Assembly: GCA_963665935.1 (NCBI GenBank)
Contig: OY762510.1
Span: 2,232,001-2,296,000 of the forward strand
Direction of reading: 5' to 3'
Length of the DNA stretch: 64,000 nucleotides
Source of the DNA: Syntrophus sp963665935
GTDB taxonomy: Bacteria; Desulfobacterota; Syntrophia; Syntrophales; Syntrophaceae
Shown here: piece after piece, positions 18,823 through 27,329 of the stretch
Layout of the letters: the number at the start of each line of letters is the position of its first letter
How positions within the stretch are numbered: the stretch's first letter is position 1
Program-made: the position numbers and the translations under genes
The notes under the pieces: generated by a model
What the model saw: the letters and a program-made list of their open reading frames with translations, nothing else
The model's database searches: none
Told to the model about the DNA's origin: nothing

Positions 18823-18846
18823 TTTTATTACCTCTGTGTATTTGGT

Positions 18847-18867
18847 CGTTCGCATTGTCTGCAAACG
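18847..18867. promoter_or_regulatory. Dyad upstream of the bam operon (candidate regulator site)
   Basis: CGTTCGCA (18847-18854) and TGCAAACG (18860-18867) form an imperfect inverted repeat (7 of 8 positions) around a 5-base centre, 25 bases ahead of the bamB start. Next to it are two related GCAG.TTTG repeats. It could be an IclR-family site controlling the operon. Confidence 0.35.
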
Positions 18868-18982
18868 ATTTGACGCAGTTTGATGCAGGTTTGGGAATTC
18901 ATGGCCCATCTAGCAGAAAATTTGTTGTAAAGTTCATCCGTCCAGGAGCACATTCGTTTGCTCAAAGAAATCGCGGTCATGA

Positions 18983-19741
18983 TCACTCCAGCTGTAGATT
19001 GATTTTATTGGCTGTTTCTTTCAGTAAATTGCTTAAATTCAGAACTGACTCATCTGATAACTGCCGCATCAGCCCTACGACCCAGATGGCGGCTTGAATT
19101 CGCCGGTTATGCGTTCTTACGGGGACGCCAACAGCCACCAGCCCCTCCATGTATTCCTCCCGGTCAAAGGCAATTCCATCCCGGCGGACCTTATTGATCT
19201 CCTCTAGATAGGCGCTTTTATCGACGATTGAATTGGGGGCGCGCCGTACTAACTTGGTGTTTCCGATGAGCTCTTCCACTTGGGGTTGGCTTAAAAGAGA
19301 GAGCATGGCCTTGATTCCAACACCTCCGAGAAGGGGCATCTGCATGCCGATTTCTGAAGATAGCCTGATTCCGTGGGCTTTATCCGCCTTGTCGACCAGC
19401 ACAGCGTGTAATCCGGACCGTATCCCTAAAAATGCCGAAAGATTTGTCTCTTGATTTATTCTTTCCAAATAAGGATGGACAACCTGGATCAGTTCGGAGC
19501 GTTTGCCTGAGGTATTGCCCAACATGTAAAGATGGTGTCCAAATCCGAATTTCCCGCCATCCAGGTCATCAAGGACCTCCAAGTCAACAAGGGTGTAAAC
19601 TATGTTGAAGACGGTACTTTTGTTAAGAGACAATTGTTTCGAAATGTCGCTGATGCCAAGGGGCTTTTCCGTCTTTGAAAGCAGGTCCAGAATGGCAAAA
19701 CATTTTTCAATGGCTGGTACGCTTTTGTAAGTAAGAGGCAT
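18983..19741 (-). CDS. IclR-family transcriptional regulator, likely regulator of the bam operon
   Basis: 252-aa complete IclR protein: winged helix in the first about 70 residues (ISDISKQLSLNKSTVFNIVYTL) and an effector-binding domain (FLGIRSGLHAVLVDKADKAHGIR; DREEYMEGLVAVGVPVRTHNRRIQAAIWVVG). It lies 160 bases upstream of bamB copy 1 in the same orientation, and a paralogue lies at the left edge, so the pair may bracket the aromatic-degradation locus. A perfect 18-bp palindrome stands 18 bases ahead of its start. Control by an aromatic acid or its CoA ester is an inference; Geobacter uses other regulators. Confidence 0.9.
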   Translation of the reverse strand: MPLTYKSVPAIEKCFAILDLLSKTEKPLGISDISKQLSLNKSTVFNIVYTLVDLEVLDDLDGGKFGFGHHLYMLGNTSGKRSELIQVVHPYLERINQETNLSAFLGIRSGLHAVLVDKADKAHGIRLSSEIGMQMPLLGGVGIKAMLSLLSQPQVEELIGNTKLVRRAPNSIVDKSAYLEEINKVRRDGIAFDREEYMEGLVAVGVPVRTHNRRIQAAIWVVGLMRQLSDESVLNLSNLLKETANKINLQLE

Positions 19742-19758
19742 GAGAAGCTCTTCCTAAA

Positions 19759-19776
19759 TGTTCTATATATAGAACA
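19759..19776. promoter_or_regulatory. Perfect 18-bp palindrome, IclR operator candidate
   Basis: TGTTCTATATATAGAACA is a perfect palindrome just upstream of the iclR start. A degenerate version lies in front of the paralogous iclR at 253-270. Likely an autoregulatory site overlapping the promoter. Confidence 0.6.
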
Positions 19777-20045
19777 ACTGTTTCTTATAAAAAACGATAC
19801 CTACATCAGCAAAGGATGTCAAGTGAATTCTTTCAAAATTTTCTAACTCTGTTTACAAGGTCGAGAATGAACTCAAATTCTAGTTCCATGATGATATCAG
19901 GGCGGCTAGGAAGAGGCGACGCAGTCGTACACAGACGTATGTCGAGGAGCCGATAACGCAGCCAAAGAAGATAGCGCTTCAAGGTAGAATGAGAATAATA
20001 ATATGAGAAAAAGAGGATGAGAATGACGAGGAGCTATTTACCATA
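19777..20045. other. Intergenic region without genes
   Basis: Between the iclR promoter palindrome and the terminator of the beta-oxidation operon. I see no gene and no repeat of note. It includes a purine-rich stretch near 19980-20035. Confidence 0.4.
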
Positions 20046-20083
20046 TACGGCTTCCAGGCCACGCCTGCTGCCTGGAAGCCGTA
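20046..20083 (-). terminator. Strong hairpin after the beta-oxidation operon
   Basis: TACGGCTTCCAGG (20046-20058) pairs perfectly with 20071-20083 (13 bp, 12-base loop), 45 bases after the hydroxyacyl-CoA dehydrogenase stop. The following T tract is weak. Confidence 0.6.
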
Positions 20084-20127
20084 AAGGCGAGGAGAGACAA
20101 CACTGAGGAGATTTAGAACTCCGGAAA

Positions 20128-21216
20128 TCACATCGGCGGCATCTTGAAATAACCGGCGTCCACGGCCAGTTGCATCAGCTTTTGAGCTTTCTCCTGTCCC
20201 ATTTCATTCATCATCTGGAACGGTCCTTTCGGCCAGGCAAGAGCAGTGCGGACACCGAGGTCAAGATCCTCTAAGGACACCACTTTCTTTGCAATCAGGT
20301 GCTTGGCGATACAGAAGACAGAGCCGAGCAGAATGTCCCTCACCTCGCCGCGCGCCGCTGGATCTTCGAGCACTGGGCCGTCGTTTATATCCCATACCTT
20401 GTTCTGATCATAAATTTCCTTCAGGGCTGCAGAAACCGGCGGCCACCCGATATCCGTACTGCCCAGATACTCTACCATGGAAACCTGAGCATGATAGGGG
20501 GTTCCAGGGCCGGCGCCGGCCAGCACCCACATGATCCCGTATTTTATGCCCAAGGCCTCCTGGGAAATGCTCTCCAGAGTTGCGACATTGTACTTGCCCG
20601 CAAAGAGAGTAAGAACGTCGTAGGCGGAAATAAAAATCGGATTAACGGCAAATCCGGGGAAGGAAACGACCGTAATCGGAACCTTTTTATTTCCCTTTGC
20701 AAAGGCTACGAGCGCCTCGTAGGTTTCATCGCTGGTCGCTTTCTGGCGGATCACCTCGATACATCGGTTGACATTGGCCGGGAAGAAATAGTGCAGGCCG
20801 GCGGTCCTTGCCGGATTGTCGACATTCTGCATCAGTGTTTCGATCGGGAAGGTCGAGGTGTTGCTTACAATAATGGTTTCCTTGGGAACCACCTTGGAAA
20901 TTTCTTCGAAAATCTGGATCTTGAGATTTATATCTTCGATGGCCGCCTCGATAATCAGATCGCAAGCAGCTAGATCCTTGAAACTGGAAGTCCCGGTGAT
21001 CGCCCCGCAGACCTTGTCCGCTTCCTCCTGGGTCATCTTTCCCTGCTGAACTCTCTTGGCCATGGGCTTGGCCACATTCTTGTCATACATGGCCTTGACC
21101 AGGTCGTCATTCAGTTCCTTGAAGACGACTTTATATCCATTCGTTGCACAACCAAGCCCTATTGCGGCTCCCATCACACCAAAACCAATGACTCCCACTG
21201 TCTTGACTTCCTTCAT
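20128..21216 (-). CDS. 3-hydroxyacyl-CoA dehydrogenase (NAD)
   Basis: 362-aa soluble dehydrogenase with an N-terminal Rossmann motif (VGVIGFGVMGAAIGLGCATNGYKV), the family signature NTSTFPIETLMQ and LHYFFPANVNRCIEVI, and a helical C-terminal domain. It is longer than the usual roughly 280-aa single-domain enzymes. It would oxidise a 3-hydroxyacyl-CoA to the 3-oxoacyl-CoA. ATG 21216 was chosen because GGAGGAAG lies directly ahead; a frame extension to 21240 has no such site. It is the last gene of the operon ECH-thiolase-DUF35-ACD-HADH. Confidence 0.88.
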   Translation of the reverse strand: MKEVKTVGVIGFGVMGAAIGLGCATNGYKVVFKELNDDLVKAMYDKNVAKPMAKRVQQGKMTQEEADKVCGAITGTSSFKDLAACDLIIEAAIEDINLKIQIFEEISKVVPKETIIVSNTSTFPIETLMQNVDNPARTAGLHYFFPANVNRCIEVIRQKATSDETYEALVAFAKGNKKVPITVVSFPGFAVNPIFISAYDVLTLFAGKYNVATLESISQEALGIKYGIMWVLAGAGPGTPYHAQVSMVEYLGSTDIGWPPVSAALKEIYDQNKVWDINDGPVLEDPAARGEVRDILLGSVFCIAKHLIAKKVVSLEDLDLGVRTALAWPKGPFQMMNEMGQEKAQKLMQLAVDAGYFKMPPM

Positions 21217-21287
21217 TGTCTTCCTCCATTTCGGTTTCAAACGGCCTCTTGCAAAGGTCGTTTAGAAGTTCATTCCAATCTCCTTTT

Positions 21288-22436
21288 TTAAAAACCCTTG
21301 CCCAAGAGGCTCCGGGCGATAACGATCCGCTGGATCTCGTTTGTTCCTTCGTAGATCTGCTGAACTTTGGCATCCCGGAACATTCGCTCTACCGGGTACT
21401 GCTTGGTGTAGCCATATTCTCCCAGCACCTGGATTGCGCTATTGATCACGTCCATGGTCATATCGGTGGCAAAGGCCTTGGCGCAGGCGGAATACCTGCC
21501 CCGGTCTGGGTCATGGCGGTCATACTTATCCGCGGCCATATAGGTCATGTAACGGGCCGCTTCTGTTTTCATCTCCATATCGGCCAGCTTCATCTGGATA
21601 CCCTGCTTCCTGCCGATCGGTTTGCCGCTTTCCAGGTGTTCACGGGCGAACTTCACTGCGCAGTCCAGGGCGGCCTGTGCCATACCAAGTGCCTGTGCCG
21701 CGATGCTGGCTCTCGTTTTGTCGAGGACCTGCATGGCGATTTTAAATCCGTCTCCTTCTTTGCCCAGCAGATTTTTTACCGGGACCCGAAAATCCTCAAG
21801 GAACAACTCTGACGTTGTCGAACCCTTGATGCCGATTTTATGCTCCAACTTGCTGACAATCCAGCCCGGCCCTCTTTCCGCCAACAGACAGGACACCTTC
21901 TTTTCCTTGGTATCGGGATCAACGGTCTTTACGAAGAGGGTCATCACGTCGGCGATATCCCCGTAGGTAATAAACCGCTTGGCTCCGTTTACCACGTAGT
22001 AATCCCCATCCCGCACGGCCGTCGTCTGCAGGCTCGCCACATCCGAACCGGCGTCAGGTTCGGTAAGCCCGTAGGCAGCCAGAGTCTTGCCGCTGGCCAG
22101 GTCGGGCAGGAACCGCTGTTTCTGTTCCTCTGTTCCGGCAAGGGTGATTGCCACCGACCCGAGGCACTGTCCGGTCAGGATCATGCACACAGAGCAACTC
22201 TCTTTGGCTATTTCCTCACAGGCAATCGCCATGGGAAGGGCCTTGCCGCCTGTCCCGCCATACTCCGAAGGAAAAGGTATGGCCAGGATCCTGTTTTCCG
22301 CGAAGGCTTCCTTGATATCCCAGGGATAGCCGCCGACCTCATCGAGTTCCCCGGCCCGTGGCGCCACCTTCTCCCGCACCACCTTTTGCACGTGTTCCCT
22401 AAGTGCCAATAGATCTTGATCAAGCTCGAAGTCCAA
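21288..22436 (-). CDS. Acyl-CoA dehydrogenase
   Basis: 382-aa flavoenzyme of the acyl-CoA dehydrogenase family. Motifs include YGLTEPDAGSDVAS (flavin contact), the KRFITYGDIAD region and the C-terminal QIYEGTNEIQRIVIAR, whose glutamate is the usual catalytic base. Ends with SLLGKGF. Translation probably starts at TTG 22436, which has a strong AAGGAGGT site about 6 bases upstream and no competing ATG. Substrate not determinable; the operon context suggests a beta-oxidation-type intermediate. Confidence 0.9.
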   Translation of the reverse strand: MDFELDQDLLALREHVQKVVREKVAPRAGELDEVGGYPWDIKEAFAENRILAIPFPSEYGGTGGKALPMAIACEEIAKESCSVCMILTGQCLGSVAITLAGTEEQKQRFLPDLASGKTLAAYGLTEPDAGSDVASLQTTAVRDGDYYVVNGAKRFITYGDIADVMTLFVKTVDPDTKEKKVSCLLAERGPGWIVSKLEHKIGIKGSTTSELFLEDFRVPVKNLLGKEGDGFKIAMQVLDKTRASIAAQALGMAQAALDCAVKFAREHLESGKPIGRKQGIQMKLADMEMKTEAARYMTYMAADKYDRHDPDRGRYSACAKAFATDMTMDVINSAIQVLGEYGYTKQYPVERMFRDAKVQQIYEGTNEIQRIVIARSLLGKGF

Positions 22437-22486
22437 GTGCTCACCTCCTTAACGGTTGACTGCTCAAAAGTATAACACAGAGAAAG

Positions 22487-22527
22487 AACCGTTTATCCCC
22501 GGAGGGGTACACCGGGGATAAACGGGT
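22487..22527 (-). terminator. Hairpin between DUF35 gene and acyl-CoA dehydrogenase
   Basis: GTTTATCCCCGG (22491-22502) pairs with CCGGGGATAAAC (22512-22523), extended by AACC/GGTT. On the minus strand it follows the DUF35 stop and is trailed by a pyrimidine-rich TTCTTTCTCT. It may partly terminate or process the operon mRNA ahead of the dehydrogenase. Confidence 0.5.
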
Positions 22528-22536
22528 TTATTGATT

Positions 22537-23007
22537 TCAGGCCTTTTCAAAGCAGAAAAAGACTCTCTGGATCACGTTGTCTTCACCTTTTTTACCGTCA
22601 AAGGGCAGCGGATCTACCGGGAAGACGCACAGTTTCACTTCGTCTCCCACCTGCAACGTGCCCATCGGACAGTCCTTGATCCGGGTGAAAAGCTTCATAT
22701 CCATACCAAGATCAACCATGGCGTGAACCAGAGGCGTTTCAAAGCCCATCGGTACACCCACTTCTTCATAAGTCACACTCAGAGCCTTACCCCTGGTGGG
22801 GAGGTCGACCCATTCCAGGTTTTCCGATAAACATTCCGGACACATCACCCGGGGGGGGAACGACAGGGTACCACAATCTTTACACTTGGTGGTCGTCAGT
22901 CTCCCTTCTTTTAGATGATCATAAAAGGGGTAAATGCGGGTGAACTTCTTGCCCTGCAACGGCCACATATCCATCGAAGCTGCATATTTGCCATCTGTGA
23001 TACTCAT
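22537..23007 (-). CDS. DUF35 zinc-ribbon/OB-fold protein, thiolase partner (BbsA-like)
   Basis: 156-aa protein with a zinc ribbon (cysteines at about 42, 45, 56 and 59 in KCKDCGTLSFPPRVMCPEC) followed by an OB-fold. DUF35 proteins partner SCP2/BbsB-type thiolases; in toluene-degrading bacteria BbsA is the small subunit of benzoylsuccinyl-CoA thiolase. The gene overlaps the thiolase stop codon by one base (TAATG), so the two are translationally coupled, which supports a heteromeric thiolase. Confidence 0.85.
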   Translation of the reverse strand: MSITDGKYAASMDMWPLQGKKFTRIYPFYDHLKEGRLTTTKCKDCGTLSFPPRVMCPECLSENLEWVDLPTRGKALSVTYEEVGVPMGFETPLVHAMVDLGMDMKLFTRIKDCPMGTLQVGDEVKLCVFPVDPLPFDGKKGEDNVIQRVFFCFEKA

Positions 23008-24185
23008 TATTCCATATCCCTCCCGTAAACCAAGACTGTGTGCGCAGCGATCAAGCCGCTCAAGTTATGGGTCAGACCGATTCTGGCCCCTTCCACCTGC
23101 CGGACGGCATCGCCCCTTAACTGATGCATGATTTCAATTCCCTGGCGGATTCCGGTTCCCCCGAAGGGATGCCCGCAGGACAACAACCCTCCATCCGTAT
23201 TGACGGGCACCTGGCCGCCGAAGTCGGATTGCCCCGCCTGGGTAAAGGGTCCACCTTCGCCCTTTTTACAGAAACCGAGTTCTTCCACTTCAACGATCTC
23301 AGAAATGGAGAAGCAGTCATGGGTCTGGGCTACATCGATATCCTGAGGGGTCACTCTGGCGTGTTTATAGGCCTGCTGGCCTACAATTCTCAATGTGTCC
23401 CAGGTTGCCCAGCTACCGTTGTTGAAATTGGCCGACATGTTGTGCTGGCTCCCCTGTGCGGTCCCTCGGATATAAACGAGAGGCTTGTTGGTCAGATCCT
23501 TGGCTCTTTCCTCACAGGCCAGGATGATGGCCGCCGCACCGTCTGTGACGGGACAGCAGTCCGTCAGTTTCAGCGGCCGGACGATCGCCCTGGCGCCCAT
23601 CGCTTCTTCCAGCGTAATCGCTTTCTGCATCTGACCCTTTTTGTTATTCAGGCCGTTGCGGCGGTTCTTCACAGAAACCATGGCCATTTGCTCTTCCGTC
23701 GTGCCATAGTATTTCATATGCTGTTGAGCGACCGTGGCAAAGGCCGGTGGCGGCAGTCCCATCCCGTTCGTACAATCAAATTCATGGTCGCCGGTTCCTA
23801 ACTCGCTGTAAAAAATTTCCCAGGCCTGGGGCATATAAAGCTTTTCAACGCCCGTGACCATGACCACGTCCGCCTTGCCGCTCCGGATCATCGCATCCGC
23901 GAGGATAATGCCGGTGCTGCCGGTCGCGCACAGCAGTTCGACCCGGCAGCAGAGGTTAACGGGTTTGATACCCAGATACTCGGCAGCCAGCGGCGCCAGG
24001 TGCGTCTGAAAGGAACAGCGTTCCGTATGGCATGCACCCACGATAAATCCGTCGATGTCCTTATTGCTGACGGCCGGGTTATCCTCGAAACAAGCCTTGC
24101 CGGCCTCCTGGATCATTTCTCTTTCATTGGCCTGACGCACTCCCCACAAATTCTGGCCACCAGCAATCACGCAAACATTTCTCAT
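23007..24185 (-). CDS. Thiolase (SCP2/BbsB-like acetyl-CoA acyltransferase)
   Basis: 392-aa thiolase-fold enzyme. The likely nucleophile is Cys86 (RVELLCATGSTGI); other active-site loops are AQTHDCFSISE and SCGHPFGGTGIRQG, and the C-terminus has LTHNLSGL. It lacks the classic biosynthetic-thiolase C-terminal CxG signature and resembles the SCP2/BbsB group that works with a DUF35 subunit. Together with the adjacent DUF35 gene it would cleave a 3-oxoacyl-CoA with CoA. Size matches BbsB, but bbsC-F neighbours are missing, so the substrate is unlikely to be benzoylsuccinyl-CoA itself. Confidence 0.87.
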   Translation of the reverse strand: MRNVCVIAGGQNLWGVRQANEREMIQEAGKACFEDNPAVSNKDIDGFIVGACHTERCSFQTHLAPLAAEYLGIKPVNLCCRVELLCATGSTGIILADAMIRSGKADVVMVTGVEKLYMPQAWEIFYSELGTGDHEFDCTNGMGLPPPAFATVAQQHMKYYGTTEEQMAMVSVKNRRNGLNNKKGQMQKAITLEEAMGARAIVRPLKLTDCCPVTDGAAAIILACEERAKDLTNKPLVYIRGTAQGSQHNMSANFNNGSWATWDTLRIVGQQAYKHARVTPQDIDVAQTHDCFSISEIVEVEELGFCKKGEGGPFTQAGQSDFGGQVPVNTDGGLLSCGHPFGGTGIRQGIEIMHQLRGDAVRQVEGARIGLTHNLSGLIAAHTVLVYGRDME

Positions 24186-24294
24186 CTAGTCCCCTCCAAT
24201 CTTATTGAACTTTGCTTCGCTTCAATTTTGAATTAATTCCGTCCCCAAAGGGACACGCTTATGGATGACGGCACGATAGTGCCATGACCCCTGT

Positions 24295-25065
24295 CTATGT
24301 AAATTTTGGTTTGCGCTTCTCCACGAAGGCGCTGAACCCTTCCCGGCGATCGTCGCCGGTAAATACCAGGATGAAATTCTTCGTCTCGAAATCCAGGGCT
24401 TCCCCCAGGTTCATGTTCAGTCCCTGATTCACCGAATTTTTAATGATGGCTGTTGCGAGAGATGATTTGCCGGCCAGCTTTTTCGCCAGGGCCTTTGCCT
24501 CATTCATCAGCTCGGCCAGGGGGACGACCTTGTTGACCAAGCCACACTGACAGGCGGCATCGGCATCGATGATATCGCCCAGCATGAGCAGTTCCTTTGC
24601 CTTGGCCGCGCCCAGCAGGCGAGGCAGCCGCTGCGTCCCGCCGCCACCGGGGATGATGCCCAGGTTGATTTCCGGAAGGGCAAACTTGGCCGTATCCGCC
24701 GCCAGCCGGAAATCACAGGTCAAGGTCAGTTCACAGCCGCCGCCGAATGCCAGTCCGTTGATCGCGGCAATGGTCGGCTTGCTCATGTTTTCAAGGGCAC
24801 GCAATGACGCTCCGGATGCCTTACAAAACTGATACATCGAAACCGGAGTGAGGTCCTTCATTTCATTGATATCTGCGCCTGCCACAAAGGCCTTGTCGCC
24901 GGAACCGGTGATGATGACCACCCGGACCGCGGGGTCTGCCTCCAGTTCGGCCACAGCCTGACCAAGCTCCGCAAACATTTTGCTGTTCAGCGGATTGACC
25001 GGCGGCCGGTTTAAGATAACCGTCGCTATTCCTTCCTCAATGATAAGATTGATGGTTTCATACAT
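24295..25065 (-). CDS. Enoyl-CoA hydratase/isomerase
   Basis: 256-aa crotonase-fold protein. The oxyanion-hole segments are AFVAGADINEM and NGLAFGGGCELTLTCDFR; the catalytic glutamates lie in GGGCELTL and PEINLGIIPGGGGTQRL. It hydrates a 2-enoyl-CoA. It is the first gene of the operon, about 50 bases downstream of a probable sigma-54 promoter. Confidence 0.92.
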   Translation of the reverse strand: MYETINLIIEEGIATVILNRPPVNPLNSKMFAELGQAVAELEADPAVRVVIITGSGDKAFVAGADINEMKDLTPVSMYQFCKASGASLRALENMSKPTIAAINGLAFGGGCELTLTCDFRLAADTAKFALPEINLGIIPGGGGTQRLPRLLGAAKAKELLMLGDIIDADAACQCGLVNKVVPLAELMNEAKALAKKLAGKSSLATAIIKNSVNQGLNMNLGEALDFETKNFILVFTGDDRREGFSAFVEKRKPKFT

Positions 25066-25125
25066 AGCTTTTATGTCCTTTGCCCCTCCTTTTCAGTTAG
25101 TTACGTTCCCGTTGATATGGTATTT

Positions 25126-25141
25126 GGCAAGATATATGCCG
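25126..25141 (-). promoter_or_regulatory. Probable sigma-54 promoter of the beta-oxidation operon
   Basis: On the minus strand the sequence CGGCATATATCTTGCC has GG and GC separated by exactly 10 bases, with TTGC at the -12 box, as in the consensus TGGCAC-N5-TTGCA. It lies about 60 bases ahead of the enoyl-CoA hydratase start and downstream of clustered TGA-N-TCA motifs, with a sigma-54 activator gene next door. Confidence 0.65.
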
Positions 25142-25211
25142 CTGAAAAGAGACGTGAAATGCTTGAAAAAAGGCGAAAAACCTTATGTTTCGATTGACAA
25201 AGAGGGCGTCA

Positions 25212-25306
25212 CTGACTCACTACTGAATCAGTATATTGATAGGGTAGGGGCTTTTATGGGATTTCCGGTCGACTCATTAATGACTCATCTGACCCGATAA
25301 TGAGTC
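25212..25306. promoter_or_regulatory. Cluster of TGAcTCA motifs: enhancer sites for the sigma-54 activator
   Basis: CTGACTCACTACTGAATCAG at 25212-25231 is an imperfect dyad; GACTCAT occurs at 25271-25277 and 25282-25288 and, inverted, ATGAGTC at 25300-25306. A 20-bp site of nearly the same sequence stands upstream of the activator gene itself (27036-27055). Distance to the promoter (about 70-170 bases) suits an enhancer-binding protein. Confidence 0.6.
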
Positions 25307-25383
25307 GTCTGGCTGTTTGAACAAGAGATGCCTTGTTTTTTTAAATGAATATTTCTTGAAATTGGATGCTTCGATAATTTGAA

Positions 25384-26952
25384 TCAGCTATAATTTACTT
25401 TATATTTTTTGGCCAGGCGCGCACAGGTACTTTGGCTGATTCCCAGCACTTTAGCCGCTTTACGCGTGCTCTTGTGAGTATTTAGAGCCTGATTTACCAA
25501 ATGCCGCTCGAATTCCTCCATAGCTTCCGCCAGGCTCAGCTGACTTGTTGGCTGAAAGCTGCTGTTTGTTTGAGTGCGATACCGAGGGGGGAGGTTCTCC
25601 AGTGTTATCTGTTGAGCATCGCTTGTGACCACAAGTCTTTCAATTAAATTAATCAGTTCCCTGACATTTCCCGGCCAGTCATATTGCAGCAGGCATTCAA
25701 CCACCTCATCCGACAGACTTTTTTTCAAATCGTATTTTTTATTATAAAGATCGAGAAAATGGAAAAGCAGGGGGGTGATATCGTCCTTGCGCTCACGCAG
25801 GGAAGGAATTCGGATGGGAATCACGTTGATGCGATAATAGAGGTCCTCACGGAAAGATTTTTCTCTGATCATCATTTCCAGGTCTCTATTCGTTGCTGCC
25901 ACCACCCGAACATCAATCTTGATCGTTTTAATGCCGCCAAGCCTGGTAATCTCATGCTCCTGCAGGACACGGAGAAGTTTGACCTGCAAGCCCAAAGGAA
26001 GCTCTCCAATTTCATCAAGAAAAATGGTTCCCTTGTTGGCCAGCTCGAAAAAGCCGGGCTTTCCGCATCGGCTTGCCCCGGTAAATGCTCCCGGTTCATA
26101 ACCGAAAAATTCGCTTTCTATTAATTCCTTGGGGATGGCGCCACAGTTCACCTTGATCAGGGGAGCTTTCTTTCTTTTGGTATTCATGCTGTGCAGGACA
26201 TTCGCAATGATTTCCTTTCCGACTCCCGACTCCCCATGAATCAGCACGGGGCTCTCCACCATCGCTACCCGCGTGGCTAATTCTATGATTGTTTCCATCT
26301 CTTTGCTTTTGGAAACGAGGCAATGTTCACTGGTATACTTTTTCCGCAACGTTTCCATTTCAAGAAGATACTGGGCGTTAAGTTCCTGTGTTTTTCTCAG
26401 TTTTTCTTCAAGTTGCTTCAACTCTGTCACATCCCTGAGATTGACCACTGCCCAAATGATTTTCCCACTTTCATCAAAAACTGGATTGCCGATGGCCATG
26501 ATTTCTTTTCCGTTGGTGAACTTTTGCAGAATGGTCACCGGTTTTCCCGTTTCCAACACCTTCAGCGATACCATCGTATCAAAATAGCGGTCCTCTTGTT
26601 TGATCTTGTGCAGGTTAAGCCCCAGGACATGCCTCAGTTTTATCCCGGTTAACCTTTCAAAAGCCTTATTTACACGGGTCACCACCCCATTTTTATTAAC
26701 GATGCAGATGCCGTCGTAGGAATCTTGAAAAATTGAATTTAACTCCTTAAATTCATTGTTTATTACTTCCAATAAATTGAGCCCGTGAAACTTTTCTCGA
26801 GTTATGACTCGACTTAAAACTTCTCCCGTTACTTCGCTTTCGCTTAAAATCTGGCATAGTCTTTCAACGGCCAGGCTGCCGACATTGATCTCATCCGTTA
26901 TGGTACGGATGATGTCTTCCGTAACCATTTCATAAATCATATCACTGCCCAT
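25384..26952 (-). CDS. PAS-domain sigma-54-dependent transcriptional activator
   Basis: 522-aa enhancer-binding protein. Order: N-terminal region, a PAS domain at about residues 75-185 (SYDGICIVNKNGVVTRVNKAFERLTG), an AAA+ domain with Walker A HGESGVGKEI, the sigma-54 contact loop GAFTGA, Walker B GTIFLDEIGELPL and the R-finger region, and a C-terminal Fis/TyrR-type helix-turn-helix (TRKAAKVLGISQSTCARLAKKY). It probably senses a metabolite through the PAS domain and activates the operon at 25065-20128. Related dyads on both sides of the gene suggest it also controls itself. Confidence 0.92.
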   Translation of the reverse strand: MGSDMIYEMVTEDIIRTITDEINVGSLAVERLCQILSESEVTGEVLSRVITREKFHGLNLLEVINNEFKELNSIFQDSYDGICIVNKNGVVTRVNKAFERLTGIKLRHVLGLNLHKIKQEDRYFDTMVSLKVLETGKPVTILQKFTNGKEIMAIGNPVFDESGKIIWAVVNLRDVTELKQLEEKLRKTQELNAQYLLEMETLRKKYTSEHCLVSKSKEMETIIELATRVAMVESPVLIHGESGVGKEIIANVLHSMNTKRKKAPLIKVNCGAIPKELIESEFFGYEPGAFTGASRCGKPGFFELANKGTIFLDEIGELPLGLQVKLLRVLQEHEITRLGGIKTIKIDVRVVAATNRDLEMMIREKSFREDLYYRINVIPIRIPSLRERKDDITPLLFHFLDLYNKKYDLKKSLSDEVVECLLQYDWPGNVRELINLIERLVVTSDAQQITLENLPPRYRTQTNSSFQPTSQLSLAEAMEEFERHLVNQALNTHKSTRKAAKVLGISQSTCARLAKKYKVNYS

Positions 26953-27035
26953 GGTGACCTCTTCTTTCAGCCCTTATTTTCTGCAATAACAGCAGCGCAA
27001 CAAAAGAAAAAAACGCAAAATTTTTTGGGACTTTT

Positions 27036-27055
27036 GTGACTCATTATTGAATCAG
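27036..27055. promoter_or_regulatory. Dyad upstream of the activator gene
   Basis: GTGACTCATTATTGAATCAG is 17/20 identical to the site at 25212-25231 and lies about 85 bases upstream of the activator start. Another TTGACTCA occurs near 27119-27126. Probable autoregulatory enhancer site. The surrounding 26953-27222 has no gene. Confidence 0.55.
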
Positions 27056-27222
27056 AATCACCGCAGATTTTATAAACCATATCCTATAGGACCTATCGGA
27101 GGAATGATGCTGAGTTGCATTTGACTCACAAGAACCAGTTTTGACTATACCAAGACCATTCTTCTGAATCAATCAAAATAAAGGGAACATTCCGGGGAAA
27201 GACGATTCATCCTGAATGCAAA

Positions 27223-27278
27223 ACCACCTTTCTAGAGCCAAGTCCCACTCAGTGGGCGTTCAGCTTAAGAAAGGTGGT
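27223..27278 (-). terminator. Cruciform terminator after the acyl-CoA dehydrogenase operon
   Basis: ACCACCTTTCT (27223-27233) pairs with AGAAAGGTGGT (27268-27278), enclosing a second small hairpin CCCAC/GTGGG (27244-27256). It follows the stop at 27330 on the minus strand and is trailed by TTTTGC. Confidence 0.55.
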
Positions 27279-27329
27279 CGCAGTCGAAATTTTCCGGCCT
27301 CCTAACGGACAAGATTTTTCAATGTTTCA

